Assembly (NCBI RefSeq): GCF_000372725.1
Contig: NW_005196603.1
Span: 460,217-524,216, forward strand
Reading direction: 5' to 3'
DNA: 64,000 nucleotides
Origin: Emiliania huxleyi CCMP1516
Taxonomy: Eukaryota > Haptophyta > Isochrysidales > Noelaerhabdaceae
Under the pieces are notes generated by a model. The model searched no databases and had not been told where the DNA came from. It saw only the letters and a list, made by a program, of their open reading frames with translations. The first letter of the stretch is position 1; every line of letters begins with the position of its first letter. The translations under genes and the position numbers were made by a program. This document shows, piece after piece, positions 9,200 to 19,663 of this stretch.

Positions 9200-10471
9200 C
9201 TAAACAATGCGCGTTGCGATCCACATCACCACCGGCTCGCGGCAATATGGGCACAGCTGCAACCTTTCGGAGCAAGGGCCACACGCGCACTGGTGACCGC
9301 AAGGCCCCGCCGCGTGTGTCTTGGGTCGGGTGAAGCAAATGATGCATGTGGTCTCGCCGCCCATGGTGGACTCGGGGACCGCTGCGCGGCCAGTGTTGAA
9401 GTTGGCGTCGGCTAGCGAGAGCGCCGCAGCGGTCTGTTCCTGCTCCTCACTCGGCAGAAGGTTGCCGGCGGACTCGGCGGGAGGCGCCTGCTCCGCTGCG
9501 CGCCTCGCCTCATCATCAAGCCTCACGCTCTCCTCGAGCGCCGCCGCCAGTGCTGCCTCGTCCTCGTGCTCCCGGGAGGGTCCAGCGCCGCCCCCGCCGC
9601 CCTTGCCCTTCTTCTTCTTCTTGCCCTTCTTGCTCTCCTTGGCACGCTCCTCCTTCTCCGCCTCCTCCTCTGCCAGAAGCGCCTCGGCATGCCGCGCCGC
9701 CTCCGCCTCTGCCGCTGCTCTCTCCGCCTCCCTCACCGCTGCCTCCGCCGCCGCCTCCGCCGACGCATGCTCCTCAAAGACGCGCACGCACTCGTCGTCG
9801 CCCTTATTCCTGGCTATCTGCAGCGCAGTCCAGCCGTCCTCAGGGCGCAACGCCGCGTCTGCGCCCGCCCGAAGCAGGCGGAGCACGACGGCGGGGTGGC
9901 CTGCGATGGCGGCGCCCATGAGCGCAGTCTCGCCGTCAACATCCTGCTTGTTAATCTCCGCCCCTCGCTGCAGCAGCAGCTCGACCACCCGCTCGTGGCC
10001 GTGGTGGGCGGCGCTCATCAGCGCGGTGCGGCTGCTGCTGGCCTGCATGTCGACCTGCGCGCTGTGCTGCAGCAGCAGATCGGCCACCCGCTCGTGGCCG
10101 TGGCCGGCGGCGTACATCAGCGCGGTGTAGCCCTCGCTGCTCTGCTGGTCGATCTCCGCGCCGCGCCGTATCAGCAGCTCGACCGCCCGCTCGTTGCCGT
10201 CTCCGGCGGCATTCCTCAGCGCGGTGTCACCGTTGCTGTCCTGCAACTCTATCTCCGCGCCGTGCTGAAGCAGCAGCTCGACCACCCGCTCGTGACCGTT
10301 GCAAGCGGCGCCAAAAAGCGCGGTGCCGCCGTGGCTGCTCTGCAAATTGGCCTCTGCGCCGTGCTGCAGCAGCAGCTCGACCACCCGCTCGTGGCCAAGG
10401 GTGTATCGCGCGCCTTGCGGGGGGGGCGCGGAAAAGAGGAACCTCTTAGCGCCATCGCCACGGTGCTGCAT
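9200..10471 (-). CDS. Ankyrin-repeat protein with C-terminal RING finger (putative E3 ubiquitin ligase)
   Basis: At least 423 residues. Six or more ankyrin repeats (consensus GHERVVELLLQHGAEI) cover residues about 25-225. Then come an Ala/Glu-rich coiled coil (EAARHAEALLAEEEAEKEE), a Lys/Gly linker and a C-terminal C3HC4 RING: CIICFTRPKTHAAGPCGH, CxxC and CPYC. That layout predicts a ubiquitin ligase whose ankyrins select substrate. The first repeat is incomplete at the N-terminus, so an upstream exon is likely and 10471 may not be the true start. The ankyrin and coiled-coil part is closely similar to 33568-34530, which ends in a U-box instead. Confidence 0.85.
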   Translation of the reverse strand: MQHRGDGAKRFLFSAPPPQGARYTLGHERVVELLLQHGAEANLQSSHGGTALFGAACNGHERVVELLLQHGAEIELQDSNGDTALRNAAGDGNERAVELLIRRGAEIDQQSSEGYTALMYAAGHGHERVADLLLQHSAQVDMQASSSRTALMSAAHHGHERVVELLLQRGAEINKQDVDGETALMGAAIAGHPAVVLRLLRAGADAALRPEDGWTALQIARNKGDDECVRVFEEHASAEAAAEAAVREAERAAAEAEAARHAEALLAEEEAEKEERAKESKKGKKKKKGKGGGGGAGPSREHEDEAALAAALEESVRLDDEARRAAEQAPPAESAGNLLPSEEQEQTAAALSLADANFNTGRAAVPESTMGGETTCIICFTRPKTHAAGPCGHQCACGPCSERLQLCPYCREPVVMWIATRIV

Positions 10472-11145
10472 GCAGCGCCGGGCGACGACGGCTTACCGCC
10501 TCCCGGTCCCCCTCGGCACACCTCCGCTGCTCAATGTTTGACGGCTCGAACCCGTGAAGCTTCCCCGTGAGGGGAGGCCAAAAAACGCATATTTTTGTCC
10601 ACCTACCAGGGCTAATCAGCTGGACCCGGACTCCACACTCCAGCACACACGGCTAGATTTCATGGCGGGCCGCCTCTATAGGCCCTGGGGTCGGAGGTAG
10701 AGTCGCTGTCGGGACTCGGGGGCGTGTATGTGTGTGTGTGTGATGCACGCCCTGCGAGCGGGCTGCGAGCGGGGCCCAGGGGTGCGGTGCGCGCTGTGTG
10801 ATCTCATGACGTAACACATAGAGTCTTCGAGCCGTAATCGCAAATGGGACCCGAATGGGACCGGAACGAATATTGGGACACGGGTATTGGGACCCAGGCG
10901 CTCTCCTGCCGCTGGCGTGCTCCGCCGACCCCGACCGTCGGCGCTGCACGTGAGGCATAGCTACCCCAACGCCCTGCGAGCTTCCCCGCGCGCCCTGGGC
11001 GCCTCGGCGACCCCCCTCGCGAACCCTGTATTGACTCATCAATAGCAGTATTGTTACTTTTTTTAACAGTAAAAGGACGCGAGTAAGTGCGAGTGTTTTA
11101 GCGTAAGAGTAAGGTGGGAGTGTGGTGTTGCGCTATAGAGGATTG
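10472..11145. other. Intergenic; nothing identified
   Basis: Frames are short and overlap on both strands. The word TGAAGCTTCCCCGTG near 10554 recurs near 34692. A short AT-rich stretch lies at 11028-11080. Confidence 0.5.
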
Positions 11146-12012
11146 CTAGATAGGCACCGCCGTCGCCATCACCGGCTCCCCGATCATCGGGGTTGCCATG
11201 GCCACGCCCGTCATTGGAGCCGCGACCGGATACGCCGTGGCCTGAGTGTACACACTGTCAGGGTACGCTGTGGCCTGAGGGTACGCCGTGGCCTGAGGTA
11301 ATTGAGGGTGGCTCGTGCCCGTGGCTGACACCTGCGTCGCTGGCGCCGTCGGCGGCCTGGCATCACGATTGCGGCGTCGGCGCATGCTGATCTTCAAATA
11401 GACGAGGGGTGGGATGCAGAGTACGCAGAACACGCCGCCCACAATCGCTGCAACGGGCAGCCCTCGTCCACCCTCCTCGTCGGCGCTCGGCGGCGCGCTC
11501 GGCGACCACGAGCCGTCGCAGTCTTCTGTGAGCGTCAGCTGAGAGGAGCCACTCGCCGCCCGACTACCACACCACCGCCACCAGGTGTGTGTGCCGAGTG
11601 GCAGATCCAACGACGGACCCAGCCCTTCCCGATTGCCGTCGTTACAGCAAGAACCGGACCCTCCCTGCAGATTGCTGCTCGCGCTGGTGCTCGGAGCCCC
11701 GCAACCGAAAAACCAGCCCGACGCCCAAGCCTGTCCGCCGCCACCGCAGTTGCTGTCATAGAACAGGTAAGACGAGGCCGACTGGCCGCCCGTTGCGCCC
11801 ACGTAATATGTATTGCCGTCTGCGGTCTTGCCTGCCGGTATGTACAGTTGATTCAGCGCCGCGTTGTTGCCATTGGCGCAAGCGAATCCCGAGAGGCGCA
11901 CGCTACATGGCGGCGGCGGCGAGGGCGGCGACGGTGGGGGCGGCGGCGCTGAGGACCCGCCAACTGCGGCCGGCCCGTAAATCATGCACCACGCAGCAAG
12001 GGCGCGTGCCAT
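11146..12012 (-). CDS. Type I membrane protein with Cys-rich ectodomain and QATAYP-repeat tail
   Basis: 288 residues from ATG 12012. A signal peptide (ARALAAWCMIYGPAAVGG) is followed by a Pro/Ser linker (about residues 22-40), a roughly 140-residue extracellular part rich in Cys, Gly, Trp and Asn (NCGGGGQAWASGWFFGC, GSCCNDGNREG), one membrane span (VAAIVGGVFCVLCIPPLVYL) and a basic stop-transfer RRRRNR. The cytoplasmic tail repeats QATAYP three times. Family not recognised. A role as surface or cell-covering protein is inference. The frame is open upstream to 12234, but that part overlaps repeat R3, so I prefer the start that exposes the signal peptide. Confidence 0.75.
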   Translation of the reverse strand: MARALAAWCMIYGPAAVGGSSAPPPPPSPPSPPPPCSVRLSGFACANGNNAALNQLYIPAGKTADGNTYYVGATGGQSASSYLFYDSNCGGGGQAWASGWFFGCGAPSTSASSNLQGGSGSCCNDGNREGLGPSLDLPLGTHTWWRWCGSRAASGSSQLTLTEDCDGSWSPSAPPSADEEGGRGLPVAAIVGGVFCVLCIPPLVYLKISMRRRRNRDARPPTAPATQVSATGTSHPQLPQATAYPQATAYPDSVYTQATAYPVAAPMTGVAMATPMIGEPVMATAVPI

Positions 12013-12207
12013 TACGCTGCGCCTGGTGGCGGCGCTGGCAGGCCCAACCTCACCGTCCGGCCGCATACACACACATGCACATATGCCTGCCGACCGCCAC
12101 ATTTTGCCACCGGGGTTCGGCTCCTTGCCGTTAGGGCAGCGTTTTTTGCGCTGCATTCCAACTGTTCTCGAGGTTCTCGAGGTGGATATCCTTTGGCCGC
12201 GTTGGGT

Positions 12208-12414
12208 AGCGAGGATTGGTGTAACCCGAGCCACGGAGGCGTGTTTTCTGACGGCCGACCGTCAGTGCACGGAGTTGCCCCTTCTCCGACTGCCCCGGCT
12301 AGTTCCCGAGGCTCGCCGGCTCGCCCTACGTCACCCAGGACCTAGCGCGGGTGGGTTGGAGGGGGGCTCGCTGCAGGGAAGGGCTGTGTAAGAAGCCGAT
12401 CCCCGTAGTCCGCC
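12208..12414 (-). repeat. Dispersed repeat R3, copy 1
   Basis: About 205 bp nearly identical to 48804-49012, from AGCGAGGATTGGTGT to CCCGTAGTCCGCC. In both places it lies just upstream of a minus-strand gene (the type I membrane protein here, the HD protein there), so it may carry promoter or 5' UTR sequence. Confidence 0.8.
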
Positions 12415-12964
12415 CCGCTCCTCCCCACCCATCGGGCCGCATGAGCGGCCACGCCTCGCAGATTCGTTTTCGCGCCTGGGTCAGGCGCGCGGGGCATCCC
12501 CCGGGTCGCTCGACCAGCGATCCGAAGAGTGGCCGCTATGCGAAGGAAAGAGCGGGGCCCTCGACGCTCAGTCCGGCCCTCCGAGGGGGGAAGGGAATTG
12601 CGGGGTCCCCACGGGCGCCTCAGTTCGGCCCTCCCGAGGGTGGTTGCAATCCCGCCGACCGCCAGGCCGCGGGATGATGTGTGCGTGGTCATGTAGTGGG
12701 TCTCGGAAGCTCCCCTCTCGGGCTAGGGGCCAGCCCCTCTCCCTTGCCGAAAGAAAGAAAGAAAACAGACACGCCAAACGAGGGATGGGACGAGGACAGG
12801 GTCCCCACCTGCACGAGCAGGATTTTGGAAGGACGATCAGGGGGACAGGTGGGGCTCTCCTGTCCCTTGCCCTCGGAACCATTTTACGAATGATTTTTTT
12901 TTATTTTCCCGCTCCTCGTGTACGTGGGCTACACGCGCAGGGGGGTGCGCCCGCCGTACGCGTC
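12415..12964. other. Intergenic upstream of ARM-MYND gene
   Basis: There is no conserved frame. It holds a GAAA run near 12755 and a T-rich box (about 12892-12906) 58 nt upstream of the next start codon. Confidence 0.5.
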
Positions 12965-15900
12965 ATGGCTCGCGAGTCTGATATCATGCTCGCCGTCGCC
13001 CGCGTGAAGGCCGCGCATCCTGACGCGACCGCAAGACGTGTGCTCGACCTTCTTTCGATCGATGCACCCGAGCTTTCAGTTACGCTCTCCGATGTGAAGC
13101 GTGCGTGCTCGAAGCTGGCAAAGGCAGCCGCAGCAAGCTCCAAGGCAGCGGCTGCGGCGACTGCTCCATGCCGCAGCAGCGACGAGCCGAAGGCGTCCAC
13201 GCTACGGCTCCCCGGCGCCCGCAGTCCGAATCGAGACCTCTTGGACGACGCGTTGTCGGCGGCCGATAGAGCTTGCATCGAGTCTGCGTCTGCGTCAAGA
13301 GCTGCAGCCTTGCTGCAGCGCGCCGGTGCGGCCGATGCTGCGCGTTTGCTGTCTACCGTACTCTCCTGGACGGACAGCGGAGATGACCTCGCCTGTGCCA
13401 AACTGGTCGAGTTCACACGTGCTGGCGGTGCCGAGGCGGCGGTGCATGCGCTCAGTCGCTTTGGCGCCGATCATGAAGCAGTTGCGATTGCAGGTCTGAG
13501 CGTCATAGACATGCTGTGCAGATCGATGCGACTGTGCAGAGACGCGCCCGCTCTGCGCGCCACGGGCATCAAGCGCAAGCTTCACGACGCCGGCGCGCCA
13601 GCAGCGGTGGTCGGCGCCGCGCGTGAGCACCATTCGCTCACCTCGCTGCTCGCGTCTCTCGGTGCGATCTCGTCGTTGACCGGAAGCAAGGAAGACGGAG
13701 AAGACATGGGCGAGTACACGCGACTGGTGGCTGACGCCGGGGCGTACACGTCTGTGCTATCTGCTCTCGAGCGCCTTCCTAACAACGAGACTGTGTGCAT
13801 CGAGGCGTTGCGTGCTGTGACCAATCTCTCTGATGCCGGCCCAGCGCCACCTGGCTTGCTGAGTGCTGCGGTGACTGCGCTACGCTCCCACCGCGACAGC
13901 CGAGACGTTCGCGTCAAGGGGCTGTTTGCTCTGTCAAATCAGATCATCCATGTGCGTGATCCCGCTGCAGCCGGAGCGCTGGCCGCTCGCGGATGGACAG
14001 CGGAGGCGGCAGGGCTAGCTATTGACGCCCTCAACGTGTATACCGGAGACGTCGAGATGTGTATGCGGGCGAGCATGTTCCTTGTCAACGGGCTGAGTGC
14101 CGGGTTCGCGGAGGAGATCACACGGAGCGGACCGGCGAAGGCGGCGGTCCGGAGAAGCGCTGCCGCGCACCCGCGAAACGTGATGCTGCAGGACATCAGC
14201 AATCAGATTTTGCGGCTCCTCAAGATGCATCGGTCCGGTGTGCTCGCGCCGATGATCCTCGAAGCCGCGGCCGCGGGTGAGGCGCCGATGTACAACTGTG
14301 TGGATGTGAGCACCGCGGCGATCGCGCCGAAACGCGAGCCCCGCGTGTTTGGCACGCCCGAGGTTGAGATTGAGTGGACGCGCACATACAGTGGTGTGGA
14401 CGCGCAGGCGCTAAGCGGCCAGCGCGTGCGGATCATTGGGTCGGACGAGCTGAACGGCAGCTTTGGCAAGGTGGAGGGCGTGTCCGAGATTAAGGGCACG
14501 GAGACGCTCGTTGTGAAGCTTGAGGGCGGTAGGGAGCGCTTCGTGTGCCTGCCAGCCTCCAGCCTCCAGCCCTGCCCGCCGAGTGAGCAGCCGGTGCAGG
14601 GGCTGGATCTGGAGGTGTCAGAGCTGACGGTGGTGGACCTCAACGGCGGGCTGCCGGAGTGCCAGCCTGATTTCAGCCGACTAGAGCGCTGCTGCTCTGA
14701 GTGTGGTGTGCCGCCTCCGAGTGGCAGGTCGTTGTCGTGCGCGAGCTGCGGCGTGACGCAGTATTGCTGTCGCGCGCACCAGAAAGCGGCCTGGCGGCGG
14801 GGCGGCCACCGGCTCACGTGCGGGCAGCCGCTGCCAACCCCCGCCGGCATAACGGGCGCGGACACGCTGCGATTGCTCCAAGGTCTGCGCGAGTTTGGGC
14901 GGGCGTGTCCGCAACTCGTCGTACAAACGTTCACGGAGCTGATGCAGCGCTCGACTGGCGAGGGCGGTGTGCCCCTCGCTGACTCACAGCTCGCGCGGCT
15001 GGTTGAAGCGGACGGCGTGCATGCCACGGCCGTGATCGACGCGATGCGCGCGTTTCCAGAGCTCGAGGGTGTGCAGCAATTGGCGATGCCGCTGCTGGGC
15101 AACATCTTCTGCTTCGGGCGGCGGCATGTGCTGGCGGCGAATGGGGTTGCCACCCTCGTCAGCGGACTGGACCGCGTGCCGACTCAAGTACCACCCCCCC
15201 CCAACCCGCCCTGCCCCTGCCACGCGACGCCGTGCACCGCCCTCAGCCCGGTGAGTGTGCTTGTCCGCAGGCCGTCGTAGAGTCGGCTGTCGCAACGCTC
15301 GTAAACATGATGATGTACGAGGATCCAGCCACCGACGTCAAGCAGGCCTTCGTCGCAGCGCGCGGGATCGAGGTTCTTTGCTCAGTGGCGCCGGCTCACT
15401 CAGGCTGCGAGTTTATCGTCCGCCGCGTGTCGACGCTGCTGTACGCCGTGTCGGCCAACGATCAGCGATGCAAGTCGCAGTGCATCGCGCATGGCGCACC
15501 CGCCACTCTGGCCGCCGCACTCTCAGCGTTCGGCGGCAACGACGAAGTCGTGAGCAACGCCCTCGGTGCGGTGCGCAACATCTGCGCCGGGGACACGGAG
15601 GCGGGCCACGAGCGCAAGAGTGCGTGCGTCGGCGCCGGCTTGCTCCCGTTGGTCGTGAAGAGCGTTCGCACACACCTACGTGACACGGAGATCGCAGAGC
15701 TCGGCTGCTCGGCGCTGGTAAACCTCGTGTGCGCCGAGGCGCACGAGGCAGCCGCGGCCTCGGCCGGAGGGCACAAGGCCCTGCTGACTACGGTGGTTGC
15801 GGCCATGCGGATGGCAGCCGCGGAGGATAGCGCGATGGGACTCATGATTGGAGGTTCGGCCATCAGTTTGTACACCATGCGGGGCGGCAAGGTCGACAAG

Positions 15901-16260
15901 GGGCTCGCCCTGACGGCGGCGCGGGTCGGCGCCGTCGATGTCCTCACGATCCTGCTCAATCGAGTGCCAGGCGTGGCAGACATGGACACCAGCATCGCCG
16001 CAGGACCCCTGTGCAACCTCCTCATCGCCGACCCTGGCGGTGCTGAGATGCGGGCGGCCTTCCGCAAGGCAGGCGTGCTCACCGCCACGCTCAAGGTCTT
16101 GAAGCGTGAGCCTGGCCACGAGGTTGCCAGGGAGCTCTATGTGCGCTACGTACAGGGGGCTGCGGCGGACGACGCGGCCCGCGAAGCGCTCAGCAACGAG
16201 CATTGTGACGCTCTCAAGGCAGCTGGGTTCCCACCGAGCGAGCTGGCCTGTGCCGTCTAG
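12965..16260 (+). CDS. Armadillo-repeat protein with central MYND zinc finger
   Basis: Exons 12965-15187 and 15271-16260; the 83-bp intron is canonical GT-AG and keeps the frame (RVPTQ|AVVES). 1070 residues. The N-terminal ~55 residues form a short helical domain (ESDIMLAVARVKAAHP). Armadillo-like helical repeats flank a MYND finger: CCSECGVPPP, SCASCGVTQYCCRAHQKAAW, GHRLTCG. MYND fingers bind Pro-rich partners, and ARM arrays are scaffolds, so this is probably an adaptor. A basic/beta insert before the MYND (residues about 480-540, RVRIIGSDELNGSFGKVEGV) resembles a small KOW/SH3-like barrel. Downstream: 360 bp to the convergent sulfurtransferase. Confidence 0.9.
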
Positions 16261-16622
16261 TCGAATGCTAAAGCTTAGTGAGGAGCGTAGTGGTGGCGCT
16301 ACCCGCTAGGGAAGGCGCTCGTTGCCTGTGCCCGAACCGCAAAGGCCCGCCGGCCGCAGCGCGCCCGTGAGCGTGTGTGCATGTTCCATGTACTGTACAC
16401 GCAGTACACGGCCGAGGGCTGTGCGTCGTGGAGGACGGTATACTTTAGTGTATCGCACAGAGCTCCTCGGGGGTAAAGTACCGTACTTCGTAAGGCTAAG
16501 GTAATAAAGCGCGTTGGCAGCGTTTAGCAAACAGGGGCCCTACTGCGTACTGGACACCACCAGACGCTAACGCGGTAGGGATGGGACAGCTCAGGGGAAT
16601 GAGGAATGTCTGGTCTCTGGAG
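16261..16622. other. Convergent intergenic region
   Basis: Lies between the ends of the ARM-MYND and sulfurtransferase genes. It has GTACAC/GTGTAC palindromic words near 16390-16410. I found no gene. Confidence 0.5.
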
Positions 16623-17927
16623 TCAGGCCGGGGGCGCCGGCCCGGTGGCGAGCGGCTGAGACTCGTCTCCGCCGTACTCCGCCCAGGAGCCGTCGTAGAT
16701 CTCGAGCAGCGAGGCGCGCCTATTCTCGGGCAATCTCGGGCGATCTCGGGCAATCTCGGGCAATCTCGGGCAATCTTAGGTGACCCCTCTCGGTCCGAGG
16801 CGCGCCATTCTCAAAGCGACCTCGGGCGATCTCGGCTGGGCCTCGGAAGGGTCTCGGATGGGTCTTGGCTGGATCTCGGCTAGATCTCGGCTGGATCTCG
16901 GCTAGCTCTCGCCCCGCATGCTCGAGTGCGAGCGCGAGGACGGCCGCGGTGACGCCCGAGCCGCACGATCCTACCAGCGGCGAGATCACCCGAGATCACC
17001 CGAGATCACCCGAGATCACCGCGAGATCACCCGAGACCACCCGAGATCACCTACCAGCGGCGCGTCTACGCCCGGAACGCCCGCCTCGGCAAAGACCGCG
17101 GCGACCTGCTCGGGCGGCCTCATCGTGCCGTCTGCTTGGAGAACGCGATCAAACGGCACGCTGCGAGACCCGGGGGCGTGGCCGGAGCGGCAGCCAGCGC
17201 GCGCCTCCTTTGCCATCCCCTCGAACCGGGCCTGCGAGCGCGCGTCGACCAACGTCTGCGCCGGCGCCGCGCCGCTCTGGAACGCGTCGACCAACGAGCG
17301 GACCTTGGCGAGGTCGGCGACAAGCGATGCGTCCAGCCGCGCCTCAAAGGGCGGCGACGCGCGCGCGACGGGCGCGCGCGGCCCAGACTCGGTGGCGTGG
17401 CCGGCGCGCTGCCACGCAGGCAAGCCGCCGTCGAGCACCGATGCAGCCGGGTGCCTAGAGAAATAGAAACACGTGCTGCCACCGGACATCCGGTGACAGG
17501 CACAGGCTGCGGCCGGGTGCCCGTATGCGCGCAGCATCCACCAGAAGCGCGCCTAGTCTGGCGCCTCGAGATCAGCCGAGATGAGCCGAGAGCAGCAGAG
17601 AGCAGCATCCGTGTACGAGCGCGCCGCCGAGAAGAGTCCCTTGCCGTCGTAGCAGACGACGTGATCGTCGTGAACAATCCCGAGCTCGCTCATCGTCCTG
17701 GCGAAGAATGCGTCGGAAGGCAGCATATGAGGCAGCGGCGAAGCGACGTCTGTGGCGTCGACATCGAAGAAGACGGCGCCGGGGATGCGGCAGGCCTCGA
17801 ACTCCTGCCGCGCGTCGCGGCCCATCGCCGGGAGGTACCAGGACGCGTCCACCACCTTGACCGACGGGCCGCGATTGGCCGCGAGCCAGGCGGGCGAGAC
17901 GAGCGCCGGAGCTTTGCGCAGCAGCAT
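16623..17927 (-). CDS. Tandem-rhodanese sulfurtransferase (thiosulfate / 3-mercaptopyruvate type), five exons
   Basis: Exons (minus): 17927-17625, 17552-17521, 17454-17051, 16970-16913, 16719-16623; 894 nt, 297 residues, the usual length. The N-terminal domain has VKVVDASWYLP and VVCYDGKGLFSAARFWWML. The C-terminal domain has VDARSQARFEG, GHAPGSRSVPF and the active loop CGSGVTA with the catalytic Cys; it ends EIYDGSWAEYGG. The CGSGV loop favours mercaptopyruvate sulfurtransferase. Introns: three GC-AG and one GT-AG, 66-193 bp. Intron starts repeat the next exon start (GCGCGC; GCACCCGG). Introns 3 and 4 are built of GATCTCGGGT/CGAGATTGCC minisatellite. I see no clear targeting peptide (MLLRKAPALV). 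Confidence 0.9.
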
Positions 17928-18010
17928 GGACACCGGAATTGGGGCCCAAAAAAAGAATTTAGACAAAAGAGAGAGAGAGAGAGAGATTCTTTTTTTTCGC
18001 CGAAACAGTG
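17928..18010. promoter_or_regulatory. Divergent promoter region with two A/T-rich boxes
   Basis: 83 bp separate two divergent start codons. An AAAAAAAGAATTTA box (17947-17960) lies upstream of the sulfurtransferase start and ATTCTTTTTTTTCGCC (about 17987-18002) upstream of the ORF at 18011, separated by a GA run. Both boxes read T-rich on the coding strand of their gene. The same kind of box precedes many starts in the window. Confidence 0.5.
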
Positions 18011-19663
18011 ATGGCAGGTGTCTCTCTCGGAGCGCCTCCTTTGAGCCCGGCCGATGAAGGGTCCGATGGCACAAACGGGGTGTACGAGGCGATCGAGGAT
18101 GAGCCAATTACCGGGGACAACACGAACAATGGGGTGGAGACAGGTCGTGGGGACCAGGCAACAAAATCAGCGCCTAAATACCAGTGGAGTTCAGCGAGGA
18201 CTGCAGGAGAGGTGGAGTCAAAGGGGCGAGGAGGGTTGGCAAAGGAGATTCATCAATGGTTTATGGATGGAGAGATGGAACACAGAGAAGGAGAGGAGTC
18301 ATCCGGGGAGGAGGGTGGTGGCGATGCATCGACGAAAGAAGAAGGGACGGAGGCGGCAGGGATGGTGCGATCAGATGAGGACAGAGAGGAGGGAGGAGAG
18401 AGGAAAGGAGAGGACGTTGAGCACTTTGACTCTGCGCCATGGATGAGTGAGCAGCGCGAGGAGGTAGGTGGGAGCAACCGGAGGATGATGGAGACGATTG
18501 TAGTGGAGGCGCTGAGAAATCTATGGGGAAATATCAACGAGGAACTGCTGGTGTACGAGGAGAAGCTGGAGGAGGTCGCGCAACAGGGGGAGGAGAAGCG
18601 GCGTAGGGAGACAGGAAGTCATCGTGTACGTGCGAATGAAGATGATTTGTACCGTCGGGGACAAGGGGCTTGCTTGGTGGAAGGGGCCGTGCGGGAGATG
18701 GTGCCGAGAGGGGAGGAGGCGAGGATGGAGACGTCAGCTAAGAGGGCGAGGGCAAAGGCGCAGGAAAAGAAGACGCGATCGGTGCGGAGCGCTGAGACGT
18801 TATTTCAGATGGGGCCGTTTGGGTGGCGATGCTTTGTGGGCGGACAGAGGGTGGATGCAATTCGGGATGCGGAAGTGCAAAAGCACATGGTGAGCGGGTT
18901 GGACGGACGCTATATGAGTGGAGAGGGGACTGGAAGGGTGGAGAAATGGCTGCGTCAGAGTGAGGAACGGGAGGAGAAGGCGATTCAGTGGTCGTTGGAG
19001 GAGAGAAATCGGCGGGTGAGAGAGGAGAGGAGGCAAGCGGAGGAGGATCAGAGCGAAGAAATACAGATTTCGGAATCAGACTCGAGCGGATGCGAGGAGG
19101 AGGTGGAGACGTGGAAGCGTTATGGACGACGGAAGGGGCAGAAGAAGGCGCGGGTGGATAGAGCAGCAATGATTTCAGATTCAGGATGGGGTCAAGGCAG
19201 TCAATCAGTCGATCAGTACATGAGTCAGTCAGTGGACCAGGCAGTCAGTGGTGAGCAGAGAGGGGAAGTTCAGATGGAAGTGGAGAGCGGAGGCGATAGC
19301 GGGGCAGCGGGGAGCAGCTGGCAGAGTGGGATCGATAGAGGGGAGTCGAGAGGCGACATGGTGGGAGGAGGGAGCTATGCTGAGGAGGACGACGAGCTTA
19401 TGCTGGAGTACATGGGGAACGAGGGCGTGGGCAGCGAGCAGATCGACAAGTTCATGGGGTGGACGACAGTGGATATGGGAGACGAGAGGTTGAGAAGTGC
19501 GAGGCCGACAAGCAAAGAGGGTCGATGGAAGAGAGGAGCAGCGGAGCGTGGGAATGTTGGAGCAGGGAAGCAGGCAAAGGCGAGGGAACTACGTCACAAG
19601 TACACTAGGGAGAGGGATCAGGCGAAACAGTCAGGTGGAGGTGGAGGGTCAGATTCGGATTGA
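18011..19663 (+). CDS. Purine-rich 550-residue ORF, unknown, possibly from a mobile element
   Basis: 550 residues from ATG 18011, one exon, no recognised domain. The protein is very rich in Glu, Gly, Arg and Ser (EERNRRVREERRQAEEDQ), with a Lys/Arg-rich stretch near residue 245 and a Gly/Ser-rich end. The coding strand is strongly purine-biased (GAGGAG, GGAGAG, AGA/AGG codons), unlike neighbours that use GC-ending codons such as GCG, CGC and CTC. That suggests foreign origin. Candidates are the first (gag-like) ORF of a retroelement or a recently captured gene. No reverse transcriptase or transposase frame follows. It has its own T-rich box 9-25 nt upstream. Confidence 0.55.
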   Translation: MAGVSLGAPPLSPADEGSDGTNGVYEAIEDEPITGDNTNNGVETGRGDQATKSAPKYQWSSARTAGEVESKGRGGLAKEIHQWFMDGEMEHREGEESSGEEGGGDASTKEEGTEAAGMVRSDEDREEGGERKGEDVEHFDSAPWMSEQREEVGGSNRRMMETIVVEALRNLWGNINEELLVYEEKLEEVAQQGEEKRRRETGSHRVRANEDDLYRRGQGACLVEGAVREMVPRGEEARMETSAKRARAKAQEKKTRSVRSAETLFQMGPFGWRCFVGGQRVDAIRDAEVQKHMVSGLDGRYMSGEGTGRVEKWLRQSEEREEKAIQWSLEERNRRVREERRQAEEDQSEEIQISESDSSGCEEEVETWKRYGRRKGQKKARVDRAAMISDSGWGQGSQSVDQYMSQSVDQAVSGEQRGEVQMEVESGGDSGAAGSSWQSGIDRGESRGDMVGGGSYAEEDDELMLEYMGNEGVGSEQIDKFMGWTTVDMGDERLRSARPTSKEGRWKRGAAERGNVGAGKQAKARELRHKYTRERDQAKQSGGGGGSDSD

